DNA of 64,000 nucleotides. It comes from Alviniconcha marisindica (taxonomy: Eukaryota > Mollusca > Gastropoda > Provannidae). Shown piece by piece: positions 35,147 to 47,576 of this stretch (position 1 is the first letter of the stretch; every line of letters begins with the position of its first letter). The stretch covers positions 249,501-313,500 of the forward strand of contig JABMCL010001731.1 in NCBI GenBank assembly GCA_018857735.1. The letters are read 5' to 3'. Below the pieces are notes generated by a model. That model was not told the origin of the DNA. It saw only the letters and a list, made by a program, of their open reading frames with translations, and ran no database searches. A program made the position numbers and the translations under genes.

Positions 35147-35541
35147 ATGCATGGGCCATTTTCAAGAATTGTCCGCAAAAGGGGATGGTGGTGGGTAACT
35201 TCTGTAGCTGCTCAACTATCCAATGCCTCTGATTGAATCTGCCATGTGTACCGTTATATGACCATCCTGTCGTCGCTGCTACCAGCTCAAGACTGAAACT
35301 AACCTCGGGGTGTTGTTCACATGGGGGAAGTAGCGGGGTAGCATGTGATGCCATGTGGCCTGAATGCTGGAAGAAAGGATCTGGGGGAGGGGGGTGGGGG
35401 GGAGGTGATGCACATGTGCCCTTAAACCTTTACAACTCTCCGTCCCCCCACCCCCCACATCCAACTTCCTCCCCCCCCAACCTCTACCCTACTTCCCCAT
35501 GGACTGACAGTGAACATACAAACAGAGCTTTAAGCCCATTC

Positions 35542-36175
35542 TTAATTGGGTGAACTGTTTGTTCGCTGAACATACTTAGGACAGTTCGACAAACTATAAT
35601 TCATTTCTTAATTGAACTTTTAGTTCACTGAACATGATTTGGACAGTACAATGAACTATGCTTTGTTCTTAACTGGCTTATAAAGAGATGCATGCAAGCT
35701 TCAGCTTGAACTTGCAGCAGAAGTGCAGTAGACAGCATGATCCAAAATGTAGGCTAAAGTCAAGTCATGTCAATATACTTTAGTCATCCCTCTCAGGGTA
35801 ATTCAAGTAACTACTATATCATTTTGGGTCCCAGAGACACAGCTGCGCTTTCCACAAGTCAACAAACAGATCAATTCCCTCTGAAGTGAGTAAAATATCG
35901 ACACAGTCATCCAGTTTTTCTATGATTTTTCTTTCTTTCTCATCCACAGGAGAGCTCTCTTTGCTCTCAACCAATCAGAGGCAATGTTCATCGAACTGGA
36001 CGAATATTCCCAGAACATGTTGAGTGAAGCTTTTTGGACCCTGAATATAGCTTCACTGCAGTTCGACAAATACCCCGAACGAGGTTCACAAAGCAAAAGT
36101 TTGTCCAATTAAGAACCAACTAGGTTCAACAAATAATCTGAACTATGCCCGCGAAACAAATGTTCACCCAATTAA
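35542..36175. mobile_element. TTAA-flanked MITE with subterminal repeats
   Basis: Ends are mirror images: TTAATTGGGTGAACTGTTTG on the left and, on the opposite strand, TTAATTGGGTGAACATTTG on the right. TTAA at both borders (35542-35545, 36172-36175) fits a TTAA target duplication as used by piggyBac and Kolobok. Each end carries at least two tandem ~63-bp units starting TTAATTG (35542 and about 35608 left; mirrored right). No coding frame, so mobilised in trans. The unit similarity includes GTTC-CTGAAC and GGACAGT. Confidence 0.75.
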
Positions 36176-36689
36176 CCTTTGCCTTATGTTGTGGGTAAGA
36201 AATCACTCATACTTGTAGTTATTGCCTCATAACTTCAGCAGTTTATGAGGTAATGCTATGAAATTCTATGACTTGTGGTCATTGCTATTTTAGTTTTCTG
36301 CTTGTGGTGTCTCAGTGTGGGTGTGTTTTTTAATATCAATTCTGTACAGTATGCCAAGCTCTACTTTTATGTTAGAGGTTCATGCTTTATAAATACATTG
36401 TTATTGTTATTTTCCATGAAGAGAAACTGCACACTAGAAGGGAAAAAAGGAGAAACGTTTATCTTTCCTGCACAGTGAGGAGAAACTATGTGAGTCAGTG
36501 AAATTAAGAACCAAAGAAATTAAGAAAATTTTCTCTATCCATTCCCTGTTTTGTTTATTCTGCATATAAGTTCAGAATACTACATGTAACTCGTTTCTGA
36601 TACAGAACTTGTCTGAAAATGCAATGAGAAATCTGTGAATGGAACTGACACATTTTAGCTCAGAATAGTTTGGCAGATTTCTTTTTTAT

Positions 36690-37470
36690 TACATAGCTCT
36701 TCAGGAAAGAGAAAGGTTCCTCGCAGAATCAGAGAAAGGAATATTGTGAGAACTGGCAGTAACTGAATCAGGTAGAGAACTGTTGAAAGATTGTAAGGCA
36801 GCAGAGAAGGAAAAGAAATCTAGCTTCTGTTTTGTTGTTGTCGAGTTTCATTTGATTTTGAATCATCCATGTTCTTACGTTATCTGCGCATGCACTGAAT
36901 TCTGTGGTAAGCTTGTCCATTTCATTATGAGGAGCAGATTTTTGAAGCTATGTGTCATCTGCAAAAAGCTTGTGATTTACAAAATGTCTGTCAGTGATAT
37001 TAGAGGTGTAGTGTATAAAACAAAGAAATTCGTGAGATGTGACAGTGGCGAGGACAAGTTTCTAAAGTGGACTGGTATTTGATATGATCAAAACCATCTT
37101 AGTGCAGTTGAATGAATACCAAAAACAAGAGCTGAGACGGGAGAACAGTATCAAAAGCAGCAGAAGATCTAGCACCAGAAGTGGTCTTTGTCCAAAGCAG
37201 AGAGAATGTTGTTTACAACATGGTCTCAGTGCTGTGGCCTGCGCGATGGGCTGACTGGAAGTGGATGCATAGGTTGTTTCTTGACAATGGAACAGAAGTT
37301 TGTGGAGACCAACTTGTTCAATAATTTTGGACCGGTAGGAAGCATACAGAAGTGCGATGGGAATGGGATCAAGCTCACAAGGCTTGGCTGGTGTACTCTT
37401 GTACCTCAAGAAAAAAAAATCTGCGGCATGATCAGATGTCAGAGTCAAAAGTGGAAAGAAGGGGTGAAAA
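36690..37470 (-). pseudogene. Decayed CR1/L2-like LINE fragment
   Basis: Minus strand gives PAKPCELDPIPIALLY near 37380, similar to the linker of LINE-4, and the plus-strand text at 36700-37030 parallels the 58-59 kb copies (GGTTCCTCGCAGAATCAGAG; ATCTGCAAAAAGCTTGTG). Many stops; internal deletions. Confidence 0.6.
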
Positions 37471-37795
37471 ACGTGTGTGTGTGTGTGTGTGTGCATGTTT
37501 TAACCACAAATTATGTGAAAGTTTAGAAAAGGTTGTTTGCAAGTTGTACTAGACTCAATCTTGGCAGAGTAGTAGCTTTGGGGGAATTGTCTATGCCACA
37601 ATGCAAATTTCCATACCATGCTCAACACTAACAGGTTTGTGCATTTAAAAGTTTTATTCAAACAGCAATACTAATACCACTCTCTTCAAAATGTACTAAA
37701 AGTTATGTACTGTAAAACTAAATCAAACACACCCCAAGCAAATACAATAGCATAACTCAGACTGAAAACTGAGCTCTGGAAACCCAACGATACCC

Positions 37796-37860
37796 TCACA
37801 TCTCATTTGTATAGAGTGTAAAAAGAACAGGAGATAGGACAGTGCCTTGTGGAGAGCATG
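37796..37860 (-). pseudogene. Short LINE reverse-transcriptase fragment
   Basis: Reads PQGTVLSPVLFTLYTNEM on the minus strand, the RT box before the FADD motif in Rex1-type LINEs. Cut at a microsatellite on its right. Confidence 0.55.
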
Positions 37861-37899
37861 AGAACATGTGTAGTGAATGTGGGTGTGTCCACAAGCATA

Positions 37900-37902
37900 T
37901 GT

Positions 37903-37948
<46 letters not shown>

Positions 37949-38013
37949 TGAGTGAGTGAGTGAGTGAGTGAGTGAGTGTGAGTGAGTGAGTGAGTGAGTG
38001 AGTGAGTGAGTGA

Positions 38014-38069
<56 letters not shown>
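37900..38069. repeat. Compound (GT)n(GAGT)n(GT)n microsatellite
   Basis: About 170 bp: GT block, two blocks of GAGT units separated by one GTGT irregularity, GT block. Confidence 0.95.
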
Positions 38070-38074
<5 letters not shown>

Positions 38075-40075
38075 TATTGACAAGCAGCAATATTAAGAGT
38101 AAACTTCTTTTTTTTAAAGTCTCTTGACATGTATATAACATAATAGCACTGTATGAAACATACAATGTTGTCTATGATCCTCATTGGACTACTCTGCCTT
38201 TATTTTAACCTTAAATTAACATGGAAACAAAATTCAATTTCTACATAATTCTAATGGGGTTTCTATTTAAACATACCCACACATATTTTTGCTACTAATA
38301 TTACTATTGTATGATTAATAAACTGGATTACTGTATCAAAGGATTGACTATTTCCTTTATAACCAAGCAACATGTCATCATGGTTAACTTCAGTTTGATC
38401 TCAAACTTAAGATAAACTGTTCGGTTCTTTTTGTGATACCTCGGTGAGGAATCAGTGGTTGAATCTCATCAGAGGGCTATAACTGTTGTGATCAATATAT
38501 AGGGTTTTCCGCTTTCCCTTGACAGGGGGTCCGGATACAATCGTATATTTCTGTGTGATGTAACTGCAACTTGTTTCTTTCTTTTGCATATTTTTCTTTC
38601 TTATTCATGACTCATCACAACTGGCCCACTGGCACTATTTTTAAGTAATAGTGCACAAGTCTTTATGCTGGCTGTCCCTGGGTTATCATTTTTTAACATT
38701 TGTAGTTTCACTTGAATTGTTCAGAAAATGCTTGTAATTTTTGCTTGTATGTGGTCTGGAATTATTCGTTTATTTCTCAGTGACCTCTTGAAGTGGTTCA
38801 GTTTGGTGGCATTGGCTTTGCGCAGTATTTTCATACATGGCTAAGCAGGTATTTCCATATTTGTCTTTTGAGTTTTGATTTGTTTGACATGGGTGGCATT
38901 TGCCAGAATATTCATTTGTTCACCCCCCACCCTCTTTCTAAGTTCCTCTTTTTTGTCTTTGGTTTCTTTAGCTGTTTGCCTGCCTGACTGCCTTGAGTTC
39001 AACTGAAATACTGTTCACATAGGTAGCTAACCTAACTAAACATTGTTTCTTCAATCTTTTAGTACTAACTCCTTGTTTTCAAGGATATTGCTTATGGCTT
39101 TCACAGTCCAGTTTAAAAACAAACGCTGCATGCCACAACACTGTCTTTACTTTCAAAGACCAACATGAACCAATGATCATCTCATTTAACTGACACTTTC
39201 ACATTCCCCCAAAGTATTATTCCCTTCTTGCTATGCAATTTCTACTTTCTCAACTAGGTCTTTAGTACCTTCTTGCTACTATGGTGAGGGGAAAAGTCAT
39301 GAGCTCTGAAATGACAGCTGCTGACAGACCTTGTATCCATTAAAAACCTCCTCCTTACCACCTTCTGCTTCATCACTGGGGAAAAAACAGAAGTTGCATA
39401 GGCCAAAGTCTGGACTGTAGGGTGCTGGTGTTACCATTAAGAAGTATTTGGGGGGGGGGGGGGGTCCATGGTTCTTCGGGGTCATGGTTGTGTAACATTA
39501 CATGTGCAACACCAAACTTGCTGTAAAGCTCTGCCAATAGACAATTTTCAGAAATAAAAAGGGGGCGCAATATAGGGACGTTTTCTTTACTGTGATAAAG
39601 TTGCATCCTCCTGATCCCCTGATAGGTGGGTACAATGACATCACACTCATTTCTTTGCTATACACTTTAATTATCCATCATGTATGTGTGTGTGTGTGTA
39701 GGGGGTGGGTGGGGGCGCATCTGAGTATGTTTGTGTGCCACATTGCATCAGTTTGTGCGCTAGCATGTGTCAGTATGTGTGCTAGTGTGTGTCAGTGTAT
39801 GTGCTAGTGTACATCAGTGTTTGCGCTAGTGTGTGTCAATCTGTGCCTGTTCACGTTTCAGACTCTGTATACTTCTTCTAGAAACAGCATTGCAAGTGTA
39901 GTAGGCTATGTCATGTTCCATGTACCTTTTTTTTCTCGGATATCTTTATCACATGACAAGGATGTAGTGTCATTCTGATAATGTAACCAACCTAGATTAA
40001 TTCACTGGCATATTTTGTTGTCCGAAGATCATACTAACACCAGTCAGGGTGAACAATTTTTGTTCTCTTTTTTGC
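38070..40075. other. Stretch without recognisable host gene
   Basis: AT-rich intron 4 sequence with a G-run at 39450-39463 and a degenerate GTGT/CAGT-rich stretch at 39680-39840. One possible mariner scrap is listed separately. Confidence 0.5.
39297..39485 (-). pseudogene. Possible mariner-type transposase fragment
   Basis: Minus strand reads TPAPYSPDFGLCNFCFFPS followed by EAEGGKEEVFNGYK. A PYSPD-x-x-x-C/S-x-x-x-FP box before a short variable helix is the third catalytic block of mariner transposases. Nothing before it is recognisable, and the G-run adjoins it. Confidence 0.35.
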
Positions 40076-40079
40076 TGCT

Positions 40080-41195
40080 GTTGTCACTAGTCCCCCATAC
40101 ATACCTCAAGGTACAGTTTTAGCACCCTTTTTGTTTGCGATGTATACAGCTGACTGTAGAAGCACTGATGAGTCATGTCCTGTAGTAAAATTTGCAGATG
40201 ATACAGAACTGGTTGGAAAAATTGTAATGATGAAGATGCAATATACCACAAGCAGATTGAAAACTTTGTGAATTGGTGTGATAAAAATTACTTGTATTTG
40301 AATGTTTCCAAAACGAAAGAGATGTACACTGATTTTAGGAAGAATCAAAGATGCCCCAAACTAGTCTACATTAAAGGAGAAGCAGTAGAGAGAGTAGATA
40401 CATATAAGTATTTAGGTGTGGTTTTTGATAGTAAATTGAACTGGAAAGAGAACATCAACTCTGTGCTGAAAAAAGTGAACTTGAGAATGTATTGTATGAG
40501 AAAGCTGAGATCATTTGGAGTAAATTCAGATATGCTAGTAACTTTTTATAATGCTGTAATATGTAGTATTATTATGTTTGGTTCTGTCTGTTGGGGTGGG
40601 AATATTTCAAAATTAGATAGAGGGAGGTTGGAAAAGATTGTAAAAAAAAAAGCAGGTCATGTTGTGGGAAAGCCACTGGACAGTTTTAAGACTTTACATG
40701 AAAAGAGACTGTACAGAAAACTAATGCAAATATTAAACGACCCTACACACCCAATGAGACACTACTTTGATAGCAGACGTAGCAACAGGAGTGGAAGATT
40801 TTTACTTCCGAGAACAAATACAAACCGTTATAAAGCCTCATTTTTACCCTCGGCTCTGTCAGTTTTTAATGAAAATTATACCAGTCATTAACTGAGTGTG
40901 TGCATGCATTAAGACGTCTGTTTCTAACGGAGGGTTGGGGATGTGTGAACCTAATGATTTTTATTTGAGAGTTTTTACGTTTTGGTTTGACACAGAGAAA
41001 GCATTATTCCAGGTAATTTTGAGTTTGCTATAACTAAGTATTAGTGTATGCAGATTGAGAGAAAGGGGGCGTATGTATAAGAGTGTGCATGTGCGTGTGG
41101 TTCATGATTTGAGATATGTTCTTTGCTGTGCGATCGAACGACAGCTTTAATTTTCCACTGGGATTAATAAAGTATACTGTTATTCAACTTATTGT
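40080..41195 (+). mobile_element. LINE-6: Rex1/Babar-like LINE 3' part
   Basis: 5'-truncated. It opens in the RT (PQGTVLAPFLFAMYTADC, then KFADDTELVGKI at about 40190). After one frameshift it continues in a 207-codon frame (40268-40891) with NWCDKNYLYLNVSKTKEMYT, VDTYKYLGVVFDSKLNWKEN and FGSVCWGGN, ending YTSH. The 3' UTR (40892-41195) ends at CACTGGGATTAATAAAGTAT plus ATTGTT repeats. The last ~340 bp form the 3'-tail family T1 found four more times. Confidence 0.8.
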
Positions 41196-41199
41196 TATT

Positions 41200-42570
41200 G
41201 TTACTATACTCTGCCTAGTTGACACTTGCTGTGTCCTACCAGGTCTTCCTTATCGGCAGGTCAGCTGTGCTGCAATGCTCAAGTGCACTGGCCACGTACT
41301 CTGTCTGGCTTTTCTGAAGATTGTCTATTGCTCATGAAGTTTTACAGGATTGTCTCCATGAGTCCATCCTCATAAAAAAAAGTTGAAATGAATAACTTCC
41401 TTTCTTTGATCTATTTTATCAAGCACATGTCAGAACACCATGTAATGAATTATGTCGCAACTCTACAGTGGCTGCCTATTTCTGCTTAAAAATATGTATA
41501 CTAAGAAAACAAAACATCAGCTTTTGTTTGAGCTATGTATTAAGCGGCTTTGAATACATTTTAAAAGTTATACCTCAGCTGTTACAAAAAAATGGTACAA
41601 TGCTAATATTACATCATGTGACTGTCCTATTAATTTTCAGACATGATACTTTGTGTAACAGCTCAAAAAAACATTGTTGCTGACTTCTCTGTTTTATACC
41701 TCATTTGGCCATAGACTGACCAGCCCAGTCTGGCATCAATGGAAACGAATGTGAGAGCATGCATGCAACCCTGTATGCATGTGTGTGTGTGTGATTAAAT
41801 GTGTGTATCTATATGCCCTTGTGGGGTGCCATAAATAATCATATCTCAGACTTTCACATTCCTCAAAAGCATTCTCCCTGCTCTTCTTATGTATGTAAAG
41901 TTTCAAATGACTTAATTACATTTCAAGTGCACATTGGTACCCAAATGGGAACAACATCAGCTTCTGTCCTGTATCAGTGAAAACCTTCGCCAAGCCAGTC
42001 CCTACTTCAACATCCAGAAAAGCCAGAAGTCACATAATGCCAAGTCTGGCCCGTGGTATGGGGTGGGATAGAATGTGGAAATTTACTCTCCTTGGTAGGG
42101 CACAAAGACCTTGGCTTTGTGAAGACTGGCGTTATCATAAAGGTGCCAGCTTTTTTGGATACCCCCAGTTGAGCATTTCCTGTGGAGTGTGTTATTTTAG
42201 AAATAAGAACATTTACATCATACATTTACATCATACTTTGCAATATACATGTAGATTTCTCTGTGAACTGTTACTGGACAGCAGGGACTATGGCTATGCT
42301 CTTCTTCTTTGTTGATTTTCCACATCACTCTTTTGACCATCACACTGAACCCATCTACCAAATGGAAAAATTGATACATCTGTCAAATGCACATGATGCT
42401 TATTCCTTGGGCAAGATGGTAACTATATTTTAAAACAGAGTAGCAGTTAGCACTGATAACACTTAGTGGTGGCCTTTCAAAATATTCAAGGGTGTAAAAA
42501 ATCTCAGGCACTGATCTTGTTTCACTTGCCAGTTGACCAGGAGTTGCAATTCAAATCAATTCACTGTCAC
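41200..42570. other. Stretch without recognisable gene
   Basis: AT-rich intronic sequence immediately downstream of LINE-6 up to INTS14 exon 4. Small open frames only. Confidence 0.5.
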
Positions 42571-42574
42571 AAAC

Positions 42575-42738
42575 CTGTCATAGGGTTCAGGTCTGGGGTG
42601 CAGCTGAACTGGACACATGAAGTTTCCACACTGCAGCTTGGCGTGAAAAGGGGTGTAGATTTTTTCGGCAAGCATCTGAAACATCTCCTTAACTGTCTTA
42701 AATGACAGAGTTCCATTGGGTATGTAGATCTCTCCACC
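42575..42738 (-). CDS. INTS14: INTS14 coding exon 4
   Basis: 164 bp: 54 codons plus two bases, starting in phase 0 after TTTCAG and ending CAG/GTTTGT. The reading GGEIYIPNGTLSFKTVKEMF continues to YTPFHAKLQCGNF and LHPRPEPYD, matching the human segment that links the VWA domain to the beta-barrel (human TPFHAVLKCG and FPRPEPF). The final AG joins the first G of the next exon to make an Arg codon. No single open frame covers it plus flanks, so it is easily missed. Confidence 0.9.
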
Positions 42739-43236
42739 CTGAAATCAAAAGATGTAACAGAGCAATGACCATGCAAAGTTAGATACATGATACCCAGTCA
42801 ACTGTGTAAATTATATAGAGTAAAACACAGCATGGAAATAATATGAACAAAAGCCATACAGTTAAAGTTATCTGAAACAGAATGAGGTGCCCACATTTTT
42901 TTGTATATTATTTTTTGTAGTTGTTTCTTGTTCTCTTCTATTAGGCAGTGTACTGCAATGATTAACTGAAGCTTAAAAAAAGGGGGGAAGCAAGAAGGGT
43001 GCAGATGGGACAGTCTCACCATGGAGGCTTGCTTGGTGGGTTTATACTGTATTGCCAAACCTCTTTTTTTTTCTCTTTTTTTTGGTGACTGGCCTTAACA
43101 GCTGTCATTTTTGTTTTGACTTGTACAATGGGACTAGCATGTGCAAATCGGCAGTATGGTGTAATCAAGAGGTGATGGTTTTTTTTGCTTCCTCTGTGTG
43201 GCTTGCTCATACATGCCTAATGCTGTGTACACTACA

Positions 43237-43278
<42 letters not shown>

Positions 43279-43321
43279 ACATACATGCATGTACGCACAC
43301 AAGAACACACAAACACACACA
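43237..43321. repeat. (CA)n microsatellite
   Basis: CA repeats with a central interruption (CATACATGCATGTACG). Confidence 0.9.
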
Positions 43322-43495
43322 CCTATATTTAGGACTTACATTTTTGGAATGTGTAACACTTTTATATTAATATTATACCTGTGTAAAATGTTTATCCAAT
43401 GGTGAATGACAATTGTTTTCTTTTTTAAGACTTGCTTTGCTCTGACTTACTGAGATGACTGACTGAACACAAAAAAGCTTATGATCAGTCTACCC

Positions 43496-43498
<3 letters not shown>

Positions 43499-43553
<55 letters not shown>

Positions 43554-43556
43554 ACA
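43499..43556. repeat. (CA)n microsatellite
   Basis: About 25 nearly perfect CA units. Confidence 0.95.
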
Positions 43557-43890
43557 ACCTACAACCTTTGGCCTCCTGAATGCACTGTTAGTGACAGCAG
43601 TTCTTTCACCCAGAGAATGTTTTTTTCATTCTTTTGCTATAGTTGCTTCTTTTTCTTTAGGTTCATGAGAAATACTTATTACCTTTTACAAACTCTTTTG
43701 TCTATGACTTACGTATTCTGTTTTTGTTTTACTGGTTTGATGTTTCTTTTTTTCAACTGTTGTGGTTATCACTGCCAATACTTTATTGAAACTCTGAATG
43801 CACTGGCCACTGTATTCACATGGTGGTTGTACACCTTTCTGACACTGTTTTGAACACAAAAAGGGTTTTATTTTTATTTTTGTATATTAT

Positions 43891-45045
43891 CTGAATACTT
43901 GTCCATTGACATACTTAATAATTAACCTGATAAAATCAACATAGGAATAGTAAATGTAAAGTATCAGCATTGTATCTCTAAACTGTCAGGGCTTTGGCTA
44001 CCAAAGAAGTGATGTTTTTCATTATCTTAGAGAGAAAAAGAAAAAGAAAACCCCCAAAACATCAACATTTTACAAGACTCATTTTGACCCAAAATTAGAA
44101 AATGTCTGCTCTGAATGTGGATACAACTGTTATTTTGCATCAATTAGTTCACAGTCTAGGGGTGTCGCTATACTGTTCAGTAATAATTTTGAGTTTAAAG
44201 TGCAGGTGCAGGTGGTAACTTTCTGTTCATCTCTCTCACAGCTACGGAGAAAGACCTGCTATTACTTATGTTTATAGTCCTAACAGAGATAGTCCTGAGT
44301 TTTATAATAAGATGATGGGCCTTTCAGACATTATAATAACAATAGCAATATACTTTATTCGTCCCAGTGGGAAATTAAAGCTGTCGTTTGATCGCACAAC
44401 AAAGAACAAATCTCAATAATTCTAAGTCATGAAACACACACACATACACACTCTTAGTCTACTTAGACATACTCCCCCTTTCTCTCAATCTGCATACACT
44501 AATAGCAAACCCAAAATTATCTGGAATAATGCTTTCTCTATCAAACCAAAACATAAAAACTCTCAAATTAAATAAAAATAATTAGGTTCACACATCCCCA
44601 ACCCTCCCTTAGAAAGTTGTCATCCTCAACAGACGTCTTGATGCATGCGCACACTCAGTTAATGACTGGTATAATTTTCATTATAATGGCAGGAGATTGG
44701 AATTTGGTACTCAATCTGCATATGGATTATTGTAATTATAAACATGTTAATAACCCTTTAGAGTAGAAAATATTAAACTTGGACCTCATGGATATATGAT
44801 GAGATCTAAATACAGAGTGTAAGAGATATACTCTGCTACAACAAAGCTGTCTAGATTTTTTTCTCATTTTGGAATCCATGGTTCCGTATGTTGAGCAAAT
44901 GGACATCCAGTATGGATACTGGTCAGACCATTTTATGATTGTTTTGAAATGTTTATTTGGAAAAGAATAAATGAAATGAAATACATTCTGGAAACTTAAT
45001 AGTTCCTTGTCGAATGATCTTGTGTATTTGAAATAAATAAATGAA
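43891..45045 (+). repeat. Left arm of a 1.16-kb inverted repeat
   Basis: Reverse complement of 51412-52572. It contains the 5' part of LINE-7 with the T1 insertion inside it. Arms differ at few positions; one clear indel is GGGCTTTGGCTACCAAAG here versus a longer GTAGCTCCCACAAAAG form in the right arm. Confidence 0.9.
44338..44678 (-). mobile_element. T1: 5'-truncated LINE-6-family tail, 9-bp target duplication
   Basis: 341 bp matching the last part of LINE-6 (from GAAAATTATACCAGTCATTA through ...AGTGTGTATGTG... to GGGATGAATAAAGTATATTG, read on the minus strand). It is flanked by CATTATAAT at 44329-44337 and 44679-44687. It interrupts the LINE-7 endonuclease. Confidence 0.88.
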
Positions 45046-45917
45046 GAAATAAAAAATGTCGTTGAAGAATATGCCATAATGTTATATGATAGAAAAGAAA
45101 TGCATCATATACCAATATGTGATATTCAATTTACAATACCCGACCAGCTGTTCCTCCTAATGAAGATAAGATCAAAAACTATTGCTAATGCCAAAATAAA
45201 AACACACAAAAAAGCAAAGAACAAGAACAATTGGAAGAAAGCATTAAACCTTTAGGAGGGAAAAAAGAAGAAGAAGTACAGAGTACAGCTAAAAAACAGA
45301 AGAAAAAAAACAGAAGACTTAAAGTTCAAACTTACTGAAATCAGAAGCAAGAGAATGGAAGGTGTACTGCTATGTTCCAGACCAGATGGATATTGGAAGG
45401 TGAAAAAGTGTAAAAATACTTTTGTATTTTATTTAAAAAACCCAGAAAACAATAACATTTTTCTAGCAAGCATATGAACAAACTTATAACAGACCGAAGA
45501 AGAATGTGATGAAAAAGAAATTCAGCTCTGATGTTAGCAAATTTTATCAAAAATTGTATGAAAAAAAGACTGTTGAAGATTGTGAAATTTAAGAAATTGT
45601 ACGTAAAATTCCAACATTATCAGATGAGGAAGTTAATAATATTGAAGGAAAAGTAATGCTGGAAGAAGTAATGAGAGCCCTTAAAAATATGAAAAACAAT
45701 AAAAGTGCAGGCACTGATGGTTTTTACATCAGAGTTTTTTAACGTGTTTTGGAAACAACTTGGATATTTTGTTGTAAGGTCACTTTATGACGGCTTTGAG
45801 AAAAGTGAATTATCAGCAACACAAAAAGAGGGATTAATTGTATGTATTCCAAAAGGGGGATAAACCAAAGGAATACATAAAGAACTGGAGGCCCATCTCA
45901 TTGTTGGATGTTATTCG

Positions 45918-46031
45918 TGTTAAGCCATGTCATGCAAAAAGACAAAGCTAGCTTCACATTCACACGCTCATTTACATAATCACAACGTACAACTAAACTT
46001 AAATCAGTCCAGGGACTGCTACCCCTCAACA
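45918..46031 (-). repeat. Gypsy-B 3' LTR
   Basis: 114 bp, same ends as the 5' LTR. About 8 percent different from it by eye, so the insertion is not recent. Confidence 0.92.
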
Positions 46032-46660
46032 TCCCCCTTACTTTAGATACGATTACTGATCAAATAAAATGTGCTCATTCAGAACTGACTCTGGACAATG
46101 ATCAAATAAAAACTAAAAACAATGTTTAAAAAGAAAAGAAAAATTAGTAACTAAAAATAAATTCACCTTCATGTACAAAAGATTAACTGATATTTATAAC
46201 CCCTTTCCTTGGGAAATAAATAAATACTGATCCCCAGTTTTCACCCTATTCCTTCTATGCACAAATACTTTAAAAAAATAAACCAAAGACAGAATAATGC
46301 TCATCACCATAGGCAACAACAGTTTACATTCATGTCTTTCCGTTATCCTTCTAAAACTGTCTTACTGTCTTGGGACTGTGAAAAAAAAAATGAAGTTCCT
46401 TTCCCATAGTTTCTCCAGTTATGTTTGACACAACCTACACCTCACCCCTTTCTCCATAATATTTCAGTTTCCTTAAATATATATTTTTTTTAAATAAAAA
46501 TATCATCTACAGAAAAGTAGAAATTATTCAGATAATGAAAATTAAATTAAAAATAAATTAAAAATAAACAAAATAAACCTTTATCATATATTAGACTACA
46601 GATAAAGTTCTAGTCCAATACAAAACTGCTCTTCCAGCTCAAATGTGTTCAGTTGGTAGG
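46032..46660. other. Gypsy-B 3' non-coding region
   Basis: AT-rich spacer of about 630 bp between the pol end and the 3' LTR. No env frame seen. Confidence 0.7.
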
Positions 46661-46664
46661 TACA

Positions 46665-47576
46665 TTAAAAGTCAGTGTTGTAGTCGCTCATCCACTTTGG
46701 TTTGCAACGTGTTTGCTGTGGACGCATTGGTGTATCCAGTGCACTGGAAGGCTCTTCAGAGTCTGGTGAACTGGCAGTCGGTGTAGTGTTCACACTTTTC
46801 CCAACACCCTCAGGTTCTCCTGGGCTCTGCTGCCAGTCACTCGTCTGGTCCTGTGGTTCTGGAACATTCCAGATGCATGTGGGTCGAATGTGCACTCTGT
46901 TTCTTTGGTACACACCACCAGTGTCGCCTTCTATGATGTATGATCGTTCATTCTTCTGGCTTTGGACTGTCCCCTTTCTCCACCTCTGTTCCTCCAAGTG
47001 CTGGTAGTACACTGGTTGTCCGGTTTGGAGTGGAACCAGGTCTCTTGCACGTCTGTTGTAGCTTTGCCTCATGGTCTGTTGCCTTCGGGTACGTCTCTTC
47101 TGTGTCAATGCTGACTGCTTCTTGTTTACTAGTCGGTTTGTGACTGCTGGAAGTCTGGTTCTTGTCAGTCGTCCAAACATCAGCTGTGTAGGACTGAGGC
47201 CAGTGTCCTGCTGAGGGGTGTTCCTGAGCTCCAGCAGAGCTTCATAAACAACAGTGCCATCTTGCAGACACTAGTACATCATGTGCTTGACAGTCTTTAC
47301 AGCTGCCTTGGCTTTTCCATTGGACTGATGATGACCTGGCGACAGCATGGTGTGAACAATGCCCCACTTGTTGACCATGCCGTGGAACTGAGTGGAGGTG
47401 AACTGAGGGCCCTGATCTGAGACGATTTCAGATGGAATACCATATCGGGCAATATGAACTTGAAGCTTGATGATGATGTCCTTGGCTGTCATGCTGGTCA
47501 AGTAGTCGATCTCAATGAAAGAAGAGAAGTAGTCAACTGTCACGAGGTCCATCCAGTTGAAAGAGATCAATCCCAA
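46665..47576 (-). pseudogene. Gypsy-B integrase core and C-terminus
   Basis: The core has MDLVTVDYFSSFIEIDYL (Asp 1) and IVSDQGPQFTSTQFHGMVNK (Asp 2). At the third position, SNGKAKAAVKTVK, the catalytic Glu is Lys (codon AAG). A stop at 47271 is followed by a last frame (47180-46665) with MFGRLTRTRLPAVTNRLV, a GPY/F-like QPVYYQHLEEQRWRKGTV region and an acidic/proline tail. Confidence 0.85.

Noticed and set aside
37900..38069. Regular repeats suggesting a CRISPR-like array
   Set aside because: Simple GT and GAGT microsatellite units with no spacers, in animal DNA.
42007..42225. 72-codon minus frame as a possible transposase
   Set aside because: No catalytic motif or recognisable block.
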